DNA of 44,673 bases, from NCBI GenBank assembly GCA_003142185.1, contig PLOR01000043.1, forward strand, positions 72,722 through 117,394. The letters are read 5' to 3'. Origin of the DNA: Bryobacterales bacterium. GTDB taxonomy: Bacteria; Acidobacteriota; Terriglobia; Bryobacterales; Bryobacteraceae. The translations under genes and the position numbers were made by a program. Below are positions 1 through 7,656 of the stretch, piece after piece. Every line of letters begins with the position of its first letter. The stretch's first letter is position 1. Under the pieces are notes generated by a model, which did not search any database, was not told where the DNA came from, and saw only the letters and a program-made list of their open reading frames with translations.

Positions 1-719
1 TGGAGTTGTGGCGGCAAACCAAGAAGAAGGTGTTGCTGGTGGATTTGGACGTCAGTTCCGCCTCGGCGTCGTTCTTGATGGACGTGCACTCCGAGTACAC
101 GACCATGGAGGCGTCGATGAACCTGCACCGCCTGGATGCTTCCTTTTGGAGCAACCTGGTGTCCAGCACGCCGCATCGGGTGGACGTTCTGCAGGCCCCT
201 GGCGCGATGCGGTTTCACGATTCGCTCAATGGCGAGCGCGTTCGTCATGTCCTTAGGTTTGCGCGGGCGCTTTACGGCTACATCGTGGTGGACCTCGGAC
301 GTCTCAACGGCGTCTCCCTCAATCTGACCGAAGAGGTGAGTGAGCTGTTTGTCGTCACAACGCCGGAAATCTCATCGTTGTACGAGGCCGGCCGGGTCTT
401 AAACAAGCTCCTCGATCCGGGGATTACGGGCGGACGAATTCAATTGATTCTCAACCGGTTGTCGAAGGGGGTATCGCGTTCCACGAGTGACTTGGAGTGC
501 GTCTTGGGTCGCCCGGTTTCGGCGACGCTCGGGGATTACTCTTCCGAGTTGCACGAGGCGTATGGAAACGGCCAATTTCTCGATGAGCGGCTGCCACTGT
601 GCAAGCAAACGCGGCAGATGGTCGCCACCTTCCTCGGCGTCGCCGAAGAACCCAAGCCGCCAGCCCGCACCGGGCTCGGACTGTTCCGGTTTGCAGGAGT
701 CGGACAGACGCCACACTAA
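1..719 (+). CDS. CpaE-like ParA/MinD-family ATPase, 5' end outside window
   Basis: The reading frame is open from the first base, so the gene starts upstream; about 237 residues are visible. The visible part begins just after where the P-loop should be, at a segment (RQTKKKVLLVDLD) that matches residues about 162-174 of the REC-ATPase fusion at 3789-4958 almost exactly. Similarity continues to the C-terminus (GERVRHVLRFARALYGYIVV, then EAYGNGQFLDERLPL, ending in GLFRFA), by eye roughly three quarters identical. CpaE proteins are MinD-like ATPases associated with Tad/Flp pilus assembly and polar localisation. By analogy this copy may also carry an N-terminal receiver, but that cannot be seen. 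It differs from the second copy by a few extra C-terminal residues after FRFA. The family call is good; the cellular role is inferred. Confidence 0.8.
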   Translation, partial: ELWRQTKKKVLLVDLDVSSASASFLMDVHSEYTTMEASMNLHRLDASFWSNLVSSTPHRVDVLQAPGAMRFHDSLNGERVRHVLRFARALYGYIVVDLGRLNGVSLNLTEEVSELFVVTTPEISSLYEAGRVLNKLLDPGITGGRIQLILNRLSKGVSRSTSDLECVLGRPVSATLGDYSSELHEAYGNGQFLDERLPLCKQTRQMVATFLGVAEEPKPPARTGLGLFRFAGVGQTPH

Positions 720-1131
720 TAAGACCGGACGACAGCCCCACGCAGTGTTGGATGATCGCCGATGTGGCTTACCTCGCTGCACTGGAATCTTGATATAATT
801 AGTTGGTTATCGACAGTACCAGTAGCAGCAGTGTTGCAACCGATCGGGATCGGTCATACCGTTGGACCAGCCCCGTGTGCCGACATGGGTCTAAGGTGCC
901 GCTTGGCCCCTAACTGCCACCGTGGCCAGGTTTTACCGTCGAGTTGGGTTGCCGGGCGCTTGACCGGCGCCGAGGCCGGTTCTGGTCGCCGCATCGGGCG
1001 TGATGCAACACAGAGAGAGGCTCCAGTTAGCCATGGCCGGGCCAGCAGATGAGCCGCGACTGCCGTGCAGGGTGTTGGGCCGTCGTACCCGCTCTTCCTC
1101 CCGCATCATCCCGGCAAGCGTGCTGTCTGTG
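720..1131 (+). other. Intergenic stretch with promoter-like site and GC-rich leader
   Basis: There is no convincing gene here. An extended -10 like site lies at 791-799. Downstream is a GC-rich stretch with short inverted repeats, for example ACCGATC at 839-845 facing GATCGGT at 848-854. The sequence from about 1000 on is in frame with the downstream kinase and could be its N-terminus if an upstream start is used. I could not match the leader to a known riboswitch class. Confidence 0.4.
791..799 (+). promoter_or_regulatory. Extended -10 promoter element upstream of the kinase
   Basis: TGATATAAT is a perfect TGn plus TATAAT extended -10. A weak TTACCT at 769-774 is too far upstream (19-bp spacer) to be a good -35, but extended -10 promoters tolerate that. 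It is the only clear promoter-like site between the first ATPase gene and the kinase gene. It implies a leader of at least 190 nt before the kinase start. Confidence 0.4.
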
Positions 1132-3330
1132 ATGTCCCCGACCTCTTGCCCACCAGGCCGAGCACCACGTTTGCGGCATCTGCCGATGAGTGTAGCTGCT
1201 GCCGCGTTCATGATGCTGGCGGGTAGCGGACCCTCGGGCCTTTGCCGGGCGCAGGCGCAAGGCAGCCTGCCGGTGCTTACCCAGGCTGCTCAAATCCGCA
1301 AGCTCAGTTCCAGGGAAGCCCAACGTCAGTACCCGATCCGTTTGCAAGGTGTGCTGACCTACTACACGCCCGAATTACGCCTGACATTCTTTCAGGACTC
1401 CACGGCGGGCATTTATGTCAACATCCTGGGAACGCCTCCGGAGGCGCGCACCGGAGATCTGGTCGAGGTCCGTGGGGTATCCGGTGCCGGATTTTTTGCG
1501 CCGGAAGTCGAACACCCTGCGATACGGGTCCTCGGCAAAGCGTCGTTACCGCCCGCTCGCCGTTTTGCTCTGGAAGATCTACTCACTGGTGAGCAGGATA
1601 GTCAGTTTGTCGAAGTGCGCGGCATCATACGTTCAGCCGGGATTGAAAGCATGCTGCCAGCCCACAGGCAAGAAGGCCTTCCGGCTCTGGCACTCGTCAT
1701 TGCAAGTGGCAGGAGCAAGTTCAAGGCATGGATCGCCAATCTTGACCGAACTGCCGATTATGCGTCTCTGATAGATGCACGCGTCGCCGTCCGTGGAGCC
1801 TGTGGCGCGTTATTCAATGAGAAGCGGCAATTGGCCGGAATCCAGCTTTTCGTTCCGGGCATGCAACAGGTGCAAATCATAGAGGCTGCGCATGGGGACC
1901 CCTACACGCTCCCGGTTCTCCCAACGAGCAGTTTGATGCAATTCACGCCCGAGACCATTTCAGGTCACAGAATCCGGCTGCAGGGAACCCTGACGCTCTA
2001 CAAACCGGGCCGGTTCCTTTACATTCAGGATGCAGCCGGCGCGGTCAGAGTGGTGAGCCCGGAAAACGCAGCGGTGCGGATTGGCGATCGCCTCGATGCG
2101 ATCGGGTTCCCAACCGCGGGCCAGTATGCGCCAGTCCTGGAAGACGGCGCCTTTCGGCGGCTCGGCCCCTCCGCTACGCGGGTCGCGCCGGTGGATTTGA
2201 CTCACGCCGCCAGTTTGACCGGCGACCACGACGCCGAACTGATCCGGATCCAGGGCACGTTGTTAGGCCGCTCCAAGCAAGGCGACGACCTCGTGCTGGC
2301 AATGGAGACAAGCGGCGCGACGTTTACCGCCCTGTTGAGCGACCATGGCTCAAACGCCCGAGTGCGGTCGATTCCGGTTCGTAGCCGTTTGAACATAACG
2401 GGAGTGTGGTCCGTCGAAACCGATGAGTTGCGCAGAGCAACGTCCTTTCGTGTGTTACTTCGCTCCGCGGCAGACGTCGTCGTGATCGAGCTGCCATCGT
2501 GGTGGAACGCCACTCGAGTTCTTATGCTGCTGGGAGCCCTTGCGATCGTCATTACCGTGAGCTCAATGTGGGTGATCGTGTTGCGTCGCCGCGTGCATGC
2601 GCAAACCGCCGAATTGCGGTCGCAGGCCGCCGAATTGTCCCGTTCCAATGCCGAACTGGAGCAATTTGCGTACGTGGCTTCCCATGACTTGCAGGAGCCC
2701 CTGCGCATGGTTGCGAGCTATACTCAATTGCTTGCCCGGCGCTACCAGGGCAAATTGGACCAGGATGCCGACGAGTTCATTGCGTTCGCCGTTGACGGAG
2801 CGAAGCGCATGCAGAATCTGATTAACGACCTGCTGGCATATTCGCGCGTGGGGACGAAGGGCGGTGAATTGCGGGTGACCGATGCGGAGGTCGCGCTCGC
2901 GAGCGCCGTGGTGAATGTGCGGGCGGCCATCGAAGACAGTGGCGCGGTGATTCGGCATTCCCCGCTGCCCACCGTCTATGCCGATCCCGTCCAACTTATC
3001 CAGGTGTTCCAGAACCTGCTGGGAAACGCAATCAAGTTTCGCGACAGCCGGCCTCCCGAAATCGGGGTTGCCTGCGAAGATGCTCCCGAAGAGTGGTGTT
3101 TCTCGGTTTGCGACAATGGTATCGGAATCGACCCGAAGTATGCGGATCGGATTTTTCAGGTCTTCCAGCGCCTGCACACCAGGAAAGATTACCCGGGCAC
3201 GGGAATTGGCCTTGCGATCTGCAAGAAAATCGCGGAGCGTCACGGGGGCCGGATCTGGGTGGCGTCGCAGCCCGGCCAAGGCGCCACATTCCATTTTACG
3301 ATTCACAAAAACGGAGAACACATACGGTGA
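1132..3330 (+). CDS. Membrane sensor histidine kinase with tandem OB-fold-like sensor region
   Basis: Taken from the ATG at 1132 it is about 732 residues. A hydrophobic signal-like segment ([13 protein letters not shown], from 1186) precedes a large extracytoplasmic part. That part has at least two related modules beginning [10 protein letters not shown] (about 1339) and [10 protein letters not shown] (about 1972), each followed by an FxQD or YIQD strand and a GD-turn, resembling OB-fold beta-barrels. A membrane helix follows at about 2511-2580, then a short coiled coil, a HisKA domain with the phosphorylatable His in ASHDLQEP (about 2680) and a HATPase domain ([27 protein letters not shown]). 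The catalytic part resembles phytochrome-type kinases that pair with Rcp1-like receivers, and such a receiver overlaps its 3' end. The ligand is unknown. The start is uncertain: 1000, 1033, 1171 and 1186 are in-frame alternatives and none has a strong ribosome binding site. Confidence 0.82.
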   Translation: MSPTSCPPGRAPRLRHLPMSVAAAAFMMLAGSGPSGLCRAQAQGSLPVLTQAAQIRKLSSREAQRQYPIRLQGVLTYYTPELRLTFFQDSTAGIYVNILGTPPEARTGDLVEVRGVSGAGFFAPEVEHPAIRVLGKASLPPARRFALEDLLTGEQDSQFVEVRGIIRSAGIESMLPAHRQEGLPALALVIASGRSKFKAWIANLDRTADYASLIDARVAVRGACGALFNEKRQLAGIQLFVPGMQQVQIIEAAHGDPYTLPVLPTSSLMQFTPETISGHRIRLQGTLTLYKPGRFLYIQDAAGAVRVVSPENAAVRIGDRLDAIGFPTAGQYAPVLEDGAFRRLGPSATRVAPVDLTHAASLTGDHDAELIRIQGTLLGRSKQGDDLVLAMETSGATFTALLSDHGSNARVRSIPVRSRLNITGVWSVETDELRRATSFRVLLRSAADVVVIELPSWWNATRVLMLLGALAIVITVSSMWVIVLRRRVHAQTAELRSQAAELSRSNAELEQFAYVASHDLQEPLRMVASYTQLLARRYQGKLDQDADEFIAFAVDGAKRMQNLINDLLAYSRVGTKGGELRVTDAEVALASAVVNVRAAIEDSGAVIRHSPLPTVYADPVQLIQVFQNLLGNAIKFRDSRPPEIGVACEDAPEEWCFSVCDNGIGIDPKYADRIFQVFQRLHTRKDYPGTGIGLAICKKIAERHGGRIWVASQPGQGATFHFTIHKNGEHIR

Positions 3331-3767
3331 CGGGCCAGGCGGCGAGATCGATTGAGGTCCTGTTGGTGGAAGACAACCCGGGCGACGTTCGTTTGACGAA
3401 GGAGGCCATGCGGGAGAGCAAGGTACTCGTCAATCTCAGCGTTGCGACGGACGGGGAAGAGGCGCTCGCGTTTCTTCGGAAGCAGGGCGTGCACCAGGGG
3501 GCACCGCGCCCCGATCTGATTCTCATGGACCTCAATCTTCCAAAGAAGGATGGCCGTGAGGTGCTGGCCGAAATCAAGTTCGATCCTGACCTGCGGCGCA
3601 TACCCGTGGTGGTGCTGACGACATCGCGCGCCGAGGAGGACATTTTGCGCACATACGACTTGCACGCGAACTGTTTCATCACGAAGCCCGTCGATTTAGA
3701 CCAGTTCATCACGGTGGTGGAAGCGATCAGCGACTTCTGGTTTTCCGTTGTGCGGCTACCCACGTAG
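3327..3767 (+). CDS. CheY/Rcp1-like single-domain response regulator
   Basis: A 146-residue receiver domain with no output domain. It starts at GTG 3327, overlapping the kinase stop codon (GTGA), which indicates translational coupling. Receiver landmarks are all present: acidic pair in VEDNPGD (residues 15-20), phosphoacceptor D68 in [13 protein letters not shown], Thr/Ser switch in VVLTTS, and the conserved Lys in FITKPVD. The EDNPGD and NLPKKDG signatures are typical of the Rcp1 group that serves phytochrome-like kinases. It is almost certainly the phosphorylation partner of the kinase just upstream. Having no DNA-binding domain, it probably acts through protein contact or as a phosphotransfer step, possibly to the REC-ATPase 21 bp downstream; that last point is inference. 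Confidence 0.88.
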   Translation: MTGQAARSIEVLLVEDNPGDVRLTKEAMRESKVLVNLSVATDGEEALAFLRKQGVHQGAPRPDLILMDLNLPKKDGREVLAEIKFDPDLRRIPVVVLTTSRAEEDILRTYDLHANCFITKPVDLDQFITVVEAISDFWFSVVRLPT

Positions 3768-3788
3768 CGGAGAAGGATCAGGTGACTT

Positions 3789-4958
3789 ATGCAGGAATGC
3801 AAGGTTCTGCTTATAGAAGATAATCCCGGCGATGCCCGATTAGTGCAGGAGATGCTGGTGGACGCCGAAGGCACGTTTCGGGTTCAAACCGCAGCCTCCC
3901 TGGTGGCCGCCTTAGACGCGCTGGCGCATGAGAAATTCGACGTGGCGCTGGTGGATCTTTCCTTGCCGGACTCCAATGGGCTGGAGACGTTGTTAACCGT
4001 CCAGCGACACGCGCCCGGGCTGCCCATGGTGGCGCTCACGGGGCTCAAGAGCGAATCGATGGCTCTGGCTGCCGTGAAGCAAGGCGCCCAGGACTACCTG
4101 GTGAAGGGCACACTGACGACCGAATCGCTGGTCCGTGCCCTGCAATACGCCATGATGAGGCGGCAGAATTCCTCCGGGCCGGCCGACGCACAGTCGGCTA
4201 CGGTCGTGGGCTTCCTCGGCGCCAAGGGAGGAGTAGGCACAACCACCATCGCATGCCATGGTGCGCTCGAACTGCAGCGGCAAACCAAGAAGAAGGTGTT
4301 GCTGATCGATCTGGACGCCAGTTCCGCATCGGCTTCGTTCTTGATGGACGCGCACTCCGAGTACACCATCGCAGACGCGACCATGAACCTGCACCGCTTG
4401 GATCCGTCTTTTTGGAGTAACCTGGTGTGCAGCACATCGCATGGGGTTGACCTGCTGCAGTCGCCCGGCGTGAAGAGGTCTTACGAGCCGCTCAACGGTG
4501 AGCGCGTTCGTCACGTCCTCAGGTTTGCGCGCGCGCTTTACGGCTACATCGTGGTGGATCTCGGACGTCTCAACGGGTTCACCCTCAACCTGACCCCGGA
4601 GGCGAGTGAGTTGTTTGTCGTCACAACGCCGGAAGTACCGTCGTTGTACGAGGCCGGTTATGTCCTAAAAAAGCTTATCGAGCCTGGGATAACAGGCGGG
4701 CGGACCCAATTGGTTCTCAACCGGCTGTGGAAGGGGGGGCCGTCATCCATCGGTGATTTCGAGCAGGCCTTGGGTCACCCGGTTTACGCGACGATTGGCG
4801 ACTGTACGAGCGATGTACGCGAGGCCTACGGCAACGGCCAGTTTCTCGATGAGCGGCTGCCGCTGCGCAAGCAAACGCGGCAGATGATTGCCAAACTCCT
4901 CGGTGTCGAAGAACCCAAGGCGCCGAAAACCGGGCGGGGACTCTTCCGGTTTGCATGA
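3789..4958 (+). CDS. Receiver domain fused to CpaE-like ParA/MinD ATPase
   Basis: 389 residues. The N-terminal 125 are a CheY-like receiver with IEDNPGD, phosphoacceptor D56 in VALVDLSLPDSNG and the Lys in YLVKG. A short linker leads to a ParA/MinD-type ATPase. Its deviant Walker A (GAKGGVGTTT, about residues 144-153) keeps the signature Lys but has Thr where ParA proteins have the P-loop Lys, as is common in CpaE. Walker B-like YIVVDLGR follows. CpaE proteins act in Tad pilus assembly and localisation; here the N-terminal receiver looks intact, so ATPase activity may be phosphorylation-controlled. The gene follows the kinase and CheY-like genes in the same direction with a 21-bp gap. No other pilus genes are in the window. 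The C-terminal 230 residues closely repeat the gene at the window start. Confidence 0.87.
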   Translation: MQECKVLLIEDNPGDARLVQEMLVDAEGTFRVQTAASLVAALDALAHEKFDVALVDLSLPDSNGLETLLTVQRHAPGLPMVALTGLKSESMALAAVKQGAQDYLVKGTLTTESLVRALQYAMMRRQNSSGPADAQSATVVGFLGAKGGVGTTTIACHGALELQRQTKKKVLLIDLDASSASASFLMDAHSEYTIADATMNLHRLDPSFWSNLVCSTSHGVDLLQSPGVKRSYEPLNGERVRHVLRFARALYGYIVVDLGRLNGFTLNLTPEASELFVVTTPEVPSLYEAGYVLKKLIEPGITGGRTQLVLNRLWKGGPSSIGDFEQALGHPVYATIGDCTSDVREAYGNGQFLDERLPLRKQTRQMIAKLLGVEEPKAPKTGRGLFRFA

Positions 4959-5110
4959 GTCCGAGACTCTTAGTGCCATGACCGTAGAATTCGGTGCTAT
5001 ACAGAAACCGCTCCCTCTCCACGAGGCAGTCAGGGAACTGCTTTGTTTTCAGCAAATACAATAACCAGTGCCTCGCGGCCCTCATGACGCGCGCAGCCCG
5101 TTTCTGACTA

Positions 5111-5134
5111 TGGTCGCGGCTCCGATCGGAGCGG
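5111..5134. repeat. Dispersed short GC repeat, palindromic copy
   Basis: TGGTCGCGGCTCCGAT is shared exactly with 9301-9316 and, less exactly and inverted, with 35393-35416. At this copy it runs into a perfect 14-bp palindrome, GCTCCGATCGGAGC (5119-5132). All three copies are intergenic. Confidence 0.55.
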
Positions 5135-5160
5135 TGCGTAGATAAAACGGGACAACAGGA

Positions 5161-5190
5161 TTGACAGAAGCGGCTTCCCCTGCCTACAAT
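5161..5190 (+). promoter_or_regulatory. Sigma-70-type promoter of the sugar operon
   Basis: TTGACA at 5161-5166 and TACAAT at 5185-5190 are separated by 18 bp. This is close to the housekeeping consensus and lies about 105 bp before the epimerase ATG, giving a leader of roughly 100 nt. Confidence 0.7.
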
Positions 5191-5296
5191 TAAAAACGGT
5201 TACTTTATCGTTAATCGACGGACGCCGGGACTTACCGGTCGCCGTGAGCCGCAGGTTGCGCGTCCGTACTCTGCCGCTCGATAAGAACCACCTCTC

Positions 5297-6343
5297 ATGA
5301 AAGAAAACTCCGAAGTAAAAATTGATCGCAAGATAGGCTGCGACGATTTGATCGTCATCGCGGGTGCCGGGGGCTTCATCGCGGGCGCGCTCACGCGACA
5401 CTTTCACGAGCTGGGCTACGCGCGGATCCGTGCCATCGACCGCAAGCCGCTGCCGGAATGGTATCAGCGTGTGCCTGGCGTGGAATCGCTCTCGATGGAT
5501 CTGAGCGAGAAAACGAACGCCGTTCGGGCCGTCGAAGGCGCCGCGGAGGTTTATAACATGGCCGCCGACATGGGCGGCATGGGCTTCATCGAGCGCTTTC
5601 GTGTCGAGTGCCTGCGCAGCATTTTGATCAACACCCACCTGATTGAAGCGGCCTGGCGCGCCGGCGCCCAGCGCTATTTCTTTTCCTCGTCGGCCTGCGC
5701 CTACAACACGGACCTGCAACAGGATCCCAACGTCCGCGCACTCAAGGAATCGGACGCGTATCCGGCCATGGCGGAGAGAGGTTACGGCTGGGAGAAACTG
5801 ATCTCGGAAATGTTCTGCCAGGAGTATTGGGCGGAACGGGGCCTGGAAACCCACATGGCCCGCTTCCACAACATCTACGGCCCGAACGGCACCTGGTTCG
5901 GAGGCCGCGAGAAGGCGCCCGCCGCGCTCAGCCGAAAAGTGATCGAAGCCATCGACCGCGGCGAAACCACCATCGACATCTGGGGCGACGGCACGCAAAC
6001 CCGCAGCTTCTGCTTCATCGAAGACTGCGTGCTCGGCATCGATCAAATCATGCACTGCGATCGGCTGATTGCGACGCCCATCAACCTCGGATCGAGCGAG
6101 CTGATCTCGATCAACGATCTGGCGGCCATGGTCGAGCGAATCGCCGGCGTGAAACTCCAGCGCACTTATGACCTGAATGCTCCCCTAGGCGTAGCCGGGC
6201 GCAATAGCGACAATACGTTCATCAGAAGCGTGCTCGACTGGGAACCGCGCACGCCGCTGCGTATCGGGATGGAAAAGACCTACGCGTGGATCGCCCAACA
6301 GTACGCGGACCGCAAGGCCGGCAAGCGCGTGGTGAAAGACTAG
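5297..6343 (+). CDS. GDP-mannose 3,5-epimerase-like sugar-nucleotide epimerase
   Basis: 348 residues, an extended short-chain dehydrogenase/epimerase. The NAD-binding loop is GAGGFIAG (residues 23-30), and the catalytic Tyr/Lys pair is Y163/K167 in GYGWEKL. The match to the plant GDP-mannose 3,5-epimerase group is strong: AADMGGMGFI, SSACAYN and ARFHNIYGPNGTWFGGREKA are hallmark stretches of that enzyme. The known reaction converts GDP-D-mannose to GDP-L-galactose (and GDP-L-gulose) using a tightly bound NAD. It is the first gene of a four-gene set transcribed from the promoter at 5161. No strong ribosome binding site was seen before the ATG. Substrate is inferred from motifs; another NDP-hexose remains possible. 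Confidence 0.85.
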   Translation: MKENSEVKIDRKIGCDDLIVIAGAGGFIAGALTRHFHELGYARIRAIDRKPLPEWYQRVPGVESLSMDLSEKTNAVRAVEGAAEVYNMAADMGGMGFIERFRVECLRSILINTHLIEAAWRAGAQRYFFSSSACAYNTDLQQDPNVRALKESDAYPAMAERGYGWEKLISEMFCQEYWAERGLETHMARFHNIYGPNGTWFGGREKAPAALSRKVIEAIDRGETTIDIWGDGTQTRSFCFIEDCVLGIDQIMHCDRLIATPINLGSSELISINDLAAMVERIAGVKLQRTYDLNAPLGVAGRNSDNTFIRSVLDWEPRTPLRIGMEKTYAWIAQQYADRKAGKRVVKD

Positions 6344-6363
6344 CCGTGGAGCCTCCCACTGCC

Positions 6364-7200
6364 ATGGCGACGGCTTCGCTCGCGCCGCTCGGGAACGAAC
6401 CGGATGGCGGGAGCCGGAGCGCGGATATCGCCTTCCTCACCAGCGCCATTCCGCATCGCATGGCACTGGCGGGCGGGTGGATCGACCAGCCGTTCCTCTC
6501 CAGGCACAATCCGGATCCTCCCGGATCCATGGTGGTGGTGGCGCTGGAGCCGGCTCACTGGTTCATGGAGCGCTGCGGCATGGCCAGCAGCACGCGCCGG
6601 ATTGCCACCAGCCTGTGGAACGGCGCACTTCCGGACCGGCCTCGGGCGGAACTTGTCCGTGAATTGTATTGGGCAGAGAATGCCGGGAAGGCCGAACCTT
6701 CCGGCTCGCAAGACATGATTGGGCTGCTCTACCCCGGTGTAAGCCGGCTCGATTACGATGCCGGCGTCGACGAGGGCAGGTTTCCGGCGCACGTCGAATC
6801 CAACTGCGATCCGGAGATGGCACGCTGGGTGGAACGAGTGATTTCTCTGGTCCCCATCAACCAGCGTCCCGCCGGCTACAGTCCTTTGGGCATCAGAAAC
6901 CTCGATCCGGCGTGGATCGCGCAATTGGGCCGCACCGGCAAGGACTGTTTCGACGCCATCCTGAACACCGACATCCGCCGCCTCGGCGCCGCCATGAACC
7001 ACTGCATGCGGTGTTGGGAAGCGATTCTGCCGCACACCGTCGAGCATGCGGCGATTCCTCTCGATTTGAAAGCGATTCTTGGCTGGTTTCAATCGCGATA
7101 CCCCGGCGCGATGTACTCCGGATGCGGCGGCGGATACATGATCGTGGTTTCCGAAGAGCCCGTGCCGGGTTCGTTGCGCGTCAGGGTCAGGCTGGGTTAA
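6364..7200 (+). CDS. GHMP-family sugar kinase-like protein
   Basis: About 278 residues from ATG 6364; GTG 6346 is an alternative start with a better-placed GGTGA. It reads as a GHMP kinase (galactokinase/heptokinase/fucokinase superfamily). Motif 1 is degenerate (PHRMALAGGWIDQP, residues 30-43). A motif 2 like GMASSTR (72-78) is followed by the substrate-side stretch SGSQDMIGLLYPGVSRLDYD. Motif 3 is well kept as GAMYSGCGGGYMIVVSEE near the C-terminus. GHMP kinases phosphorylate sugars with ATP, often at the anomeric carbon. The position between an epimerase and a mutarotase supports a sugar-1-kinase, but the sugar cannot be read from the sequence. The Ser-rich phosphate loop is less canonical than in galactokinase, so activity is not certain. 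Confidence 0.72.
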   Translation: MATASLAPLGNEPDGGSRSADIAFLTSAIPHRMALAGGWIDQPFLSRHNPDPPGSMVVVALEPAHWFMERCGMASSTRRIATSLWNGALPDRPRAELVRELYWAENAGKAEPSGSQDMIGLLYPGVSRLDYDAGVDEGRFPAHVESNCDPEMARWVERVISLVPINQRPAGYSPLGIRNLDPAWIAQLGRTGKDCFDAILNTDIRRLGAAMNHCMRCWEAILPHTVEHAAIPLDLKAILGWFQSRYPGAMYSGCGGGYMIVVSEEPVPGSLRVRVRLG

Positions 7201-7235
7201 CCTGGGCGATTCCGTGCGGAGGAGTGCTCGCGCTT

Positions 7236-7625
7236 ATGCTGAAAACCGGAATCCTGAACCCGGCGATTAACTCGCTCATCAGCCGCGTCCGCCATACCAA
7301 TACACTGGTGATCGCGGATCGCGGTTTTCCGTTCTGGCCGCAGATAGAGACCGTCGACATTTCCCTGGTCGACGATATTCCCAAAGTGCTCGACGTGGTT
7401 CGCGCGATCCGTTCCAACTTCGTGGCCGGCCGGGCCTTCATGGCCGAGGAGTTCCTCGCCGCAAATAGCGACGAGATACGATTGGCATTCGAACAGGCGC
7501 TTTTCGGTGTGCCGCTTGTCTTTGAACCGCATGTTCAGTTCAAGAAGCGTGTTCCCCAGGCAGTCGGCCTGGTCCGAACGGGAGACACCATTCAGTACGC
7601 GAATCTGATCGTCGAATCCGCATGA
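7236..7625 (+). CDS. RbsD/FucU-type sugar mutarotase
   Basis: 129 residues from ATG 7236, with GGAGGAG at 7218-7224 as ribosome binding site. The protein matches the RbsD/FucU fold: MLKTGILNPAINSLIS at the N-terminus, the metal-free active-site stretch VIADRGFPF with its conserved Asp, and a C-terminal RTGDTIQYANLIVESA tail where FucU and RbsD have a conserved Tyr-Asn pair. FucU interconverts the anomers of L-fucose; RbsD handles ribose pyranose/furanose. Its place after a sugar kinase that probably needs a defined anomer makes sense. The length is between that of RbsD and FucU. The exact sugar is undetermined. Confidence 0.85.
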   Translation: MLKTGILNPAINSLISRVRHTNTLVIADRGFPFWPQIETVDISLVDDIPKVLDVVRAIRSNFVAGRAFMAEEFLAANSDEIRLAFEQALFGVPLVFEPHVQFKKRVPQAVGLVRTGDTIQYANLIVESA

Positions 7626-7656
7626 GCGCGCGCAAGCGGGGAGGGAAAGATAGACC

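Larger units (their letters stand above)
4959..5296. other. Intergenic region with promoter and repeat pieces
   Basis: This 338-bp gap has no credible gene. It contains a promoter-like pair at 5161-5190 for the sugar operon, and pieces of a dispersed short repeat: ACCGCTCCCT at 5007-5016 and TGGTCGCGGCTCCGAT at 5111-5126. Confidence 0.55.

Noticed and set aside
800-1000. Possible riboswitch (e.g. cyclic-di-GMP) in the kinase leader
   Set aside because: Several hairpins exist but no conserved aptamer core could be matched by eye.
762-1052. A 96-residue plus-strand open frame before the kinase
   Set aside because: No ribosome binding site or motif; it contains the extended -10 site and overlaps the kinase leader.
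5108-6055. A 315-residue minus-strand open frame opposite the epimerase
   Set aside because: It is a codon-bias shadow of the epimerase; no motif is visible and it runs through the operon promoter.
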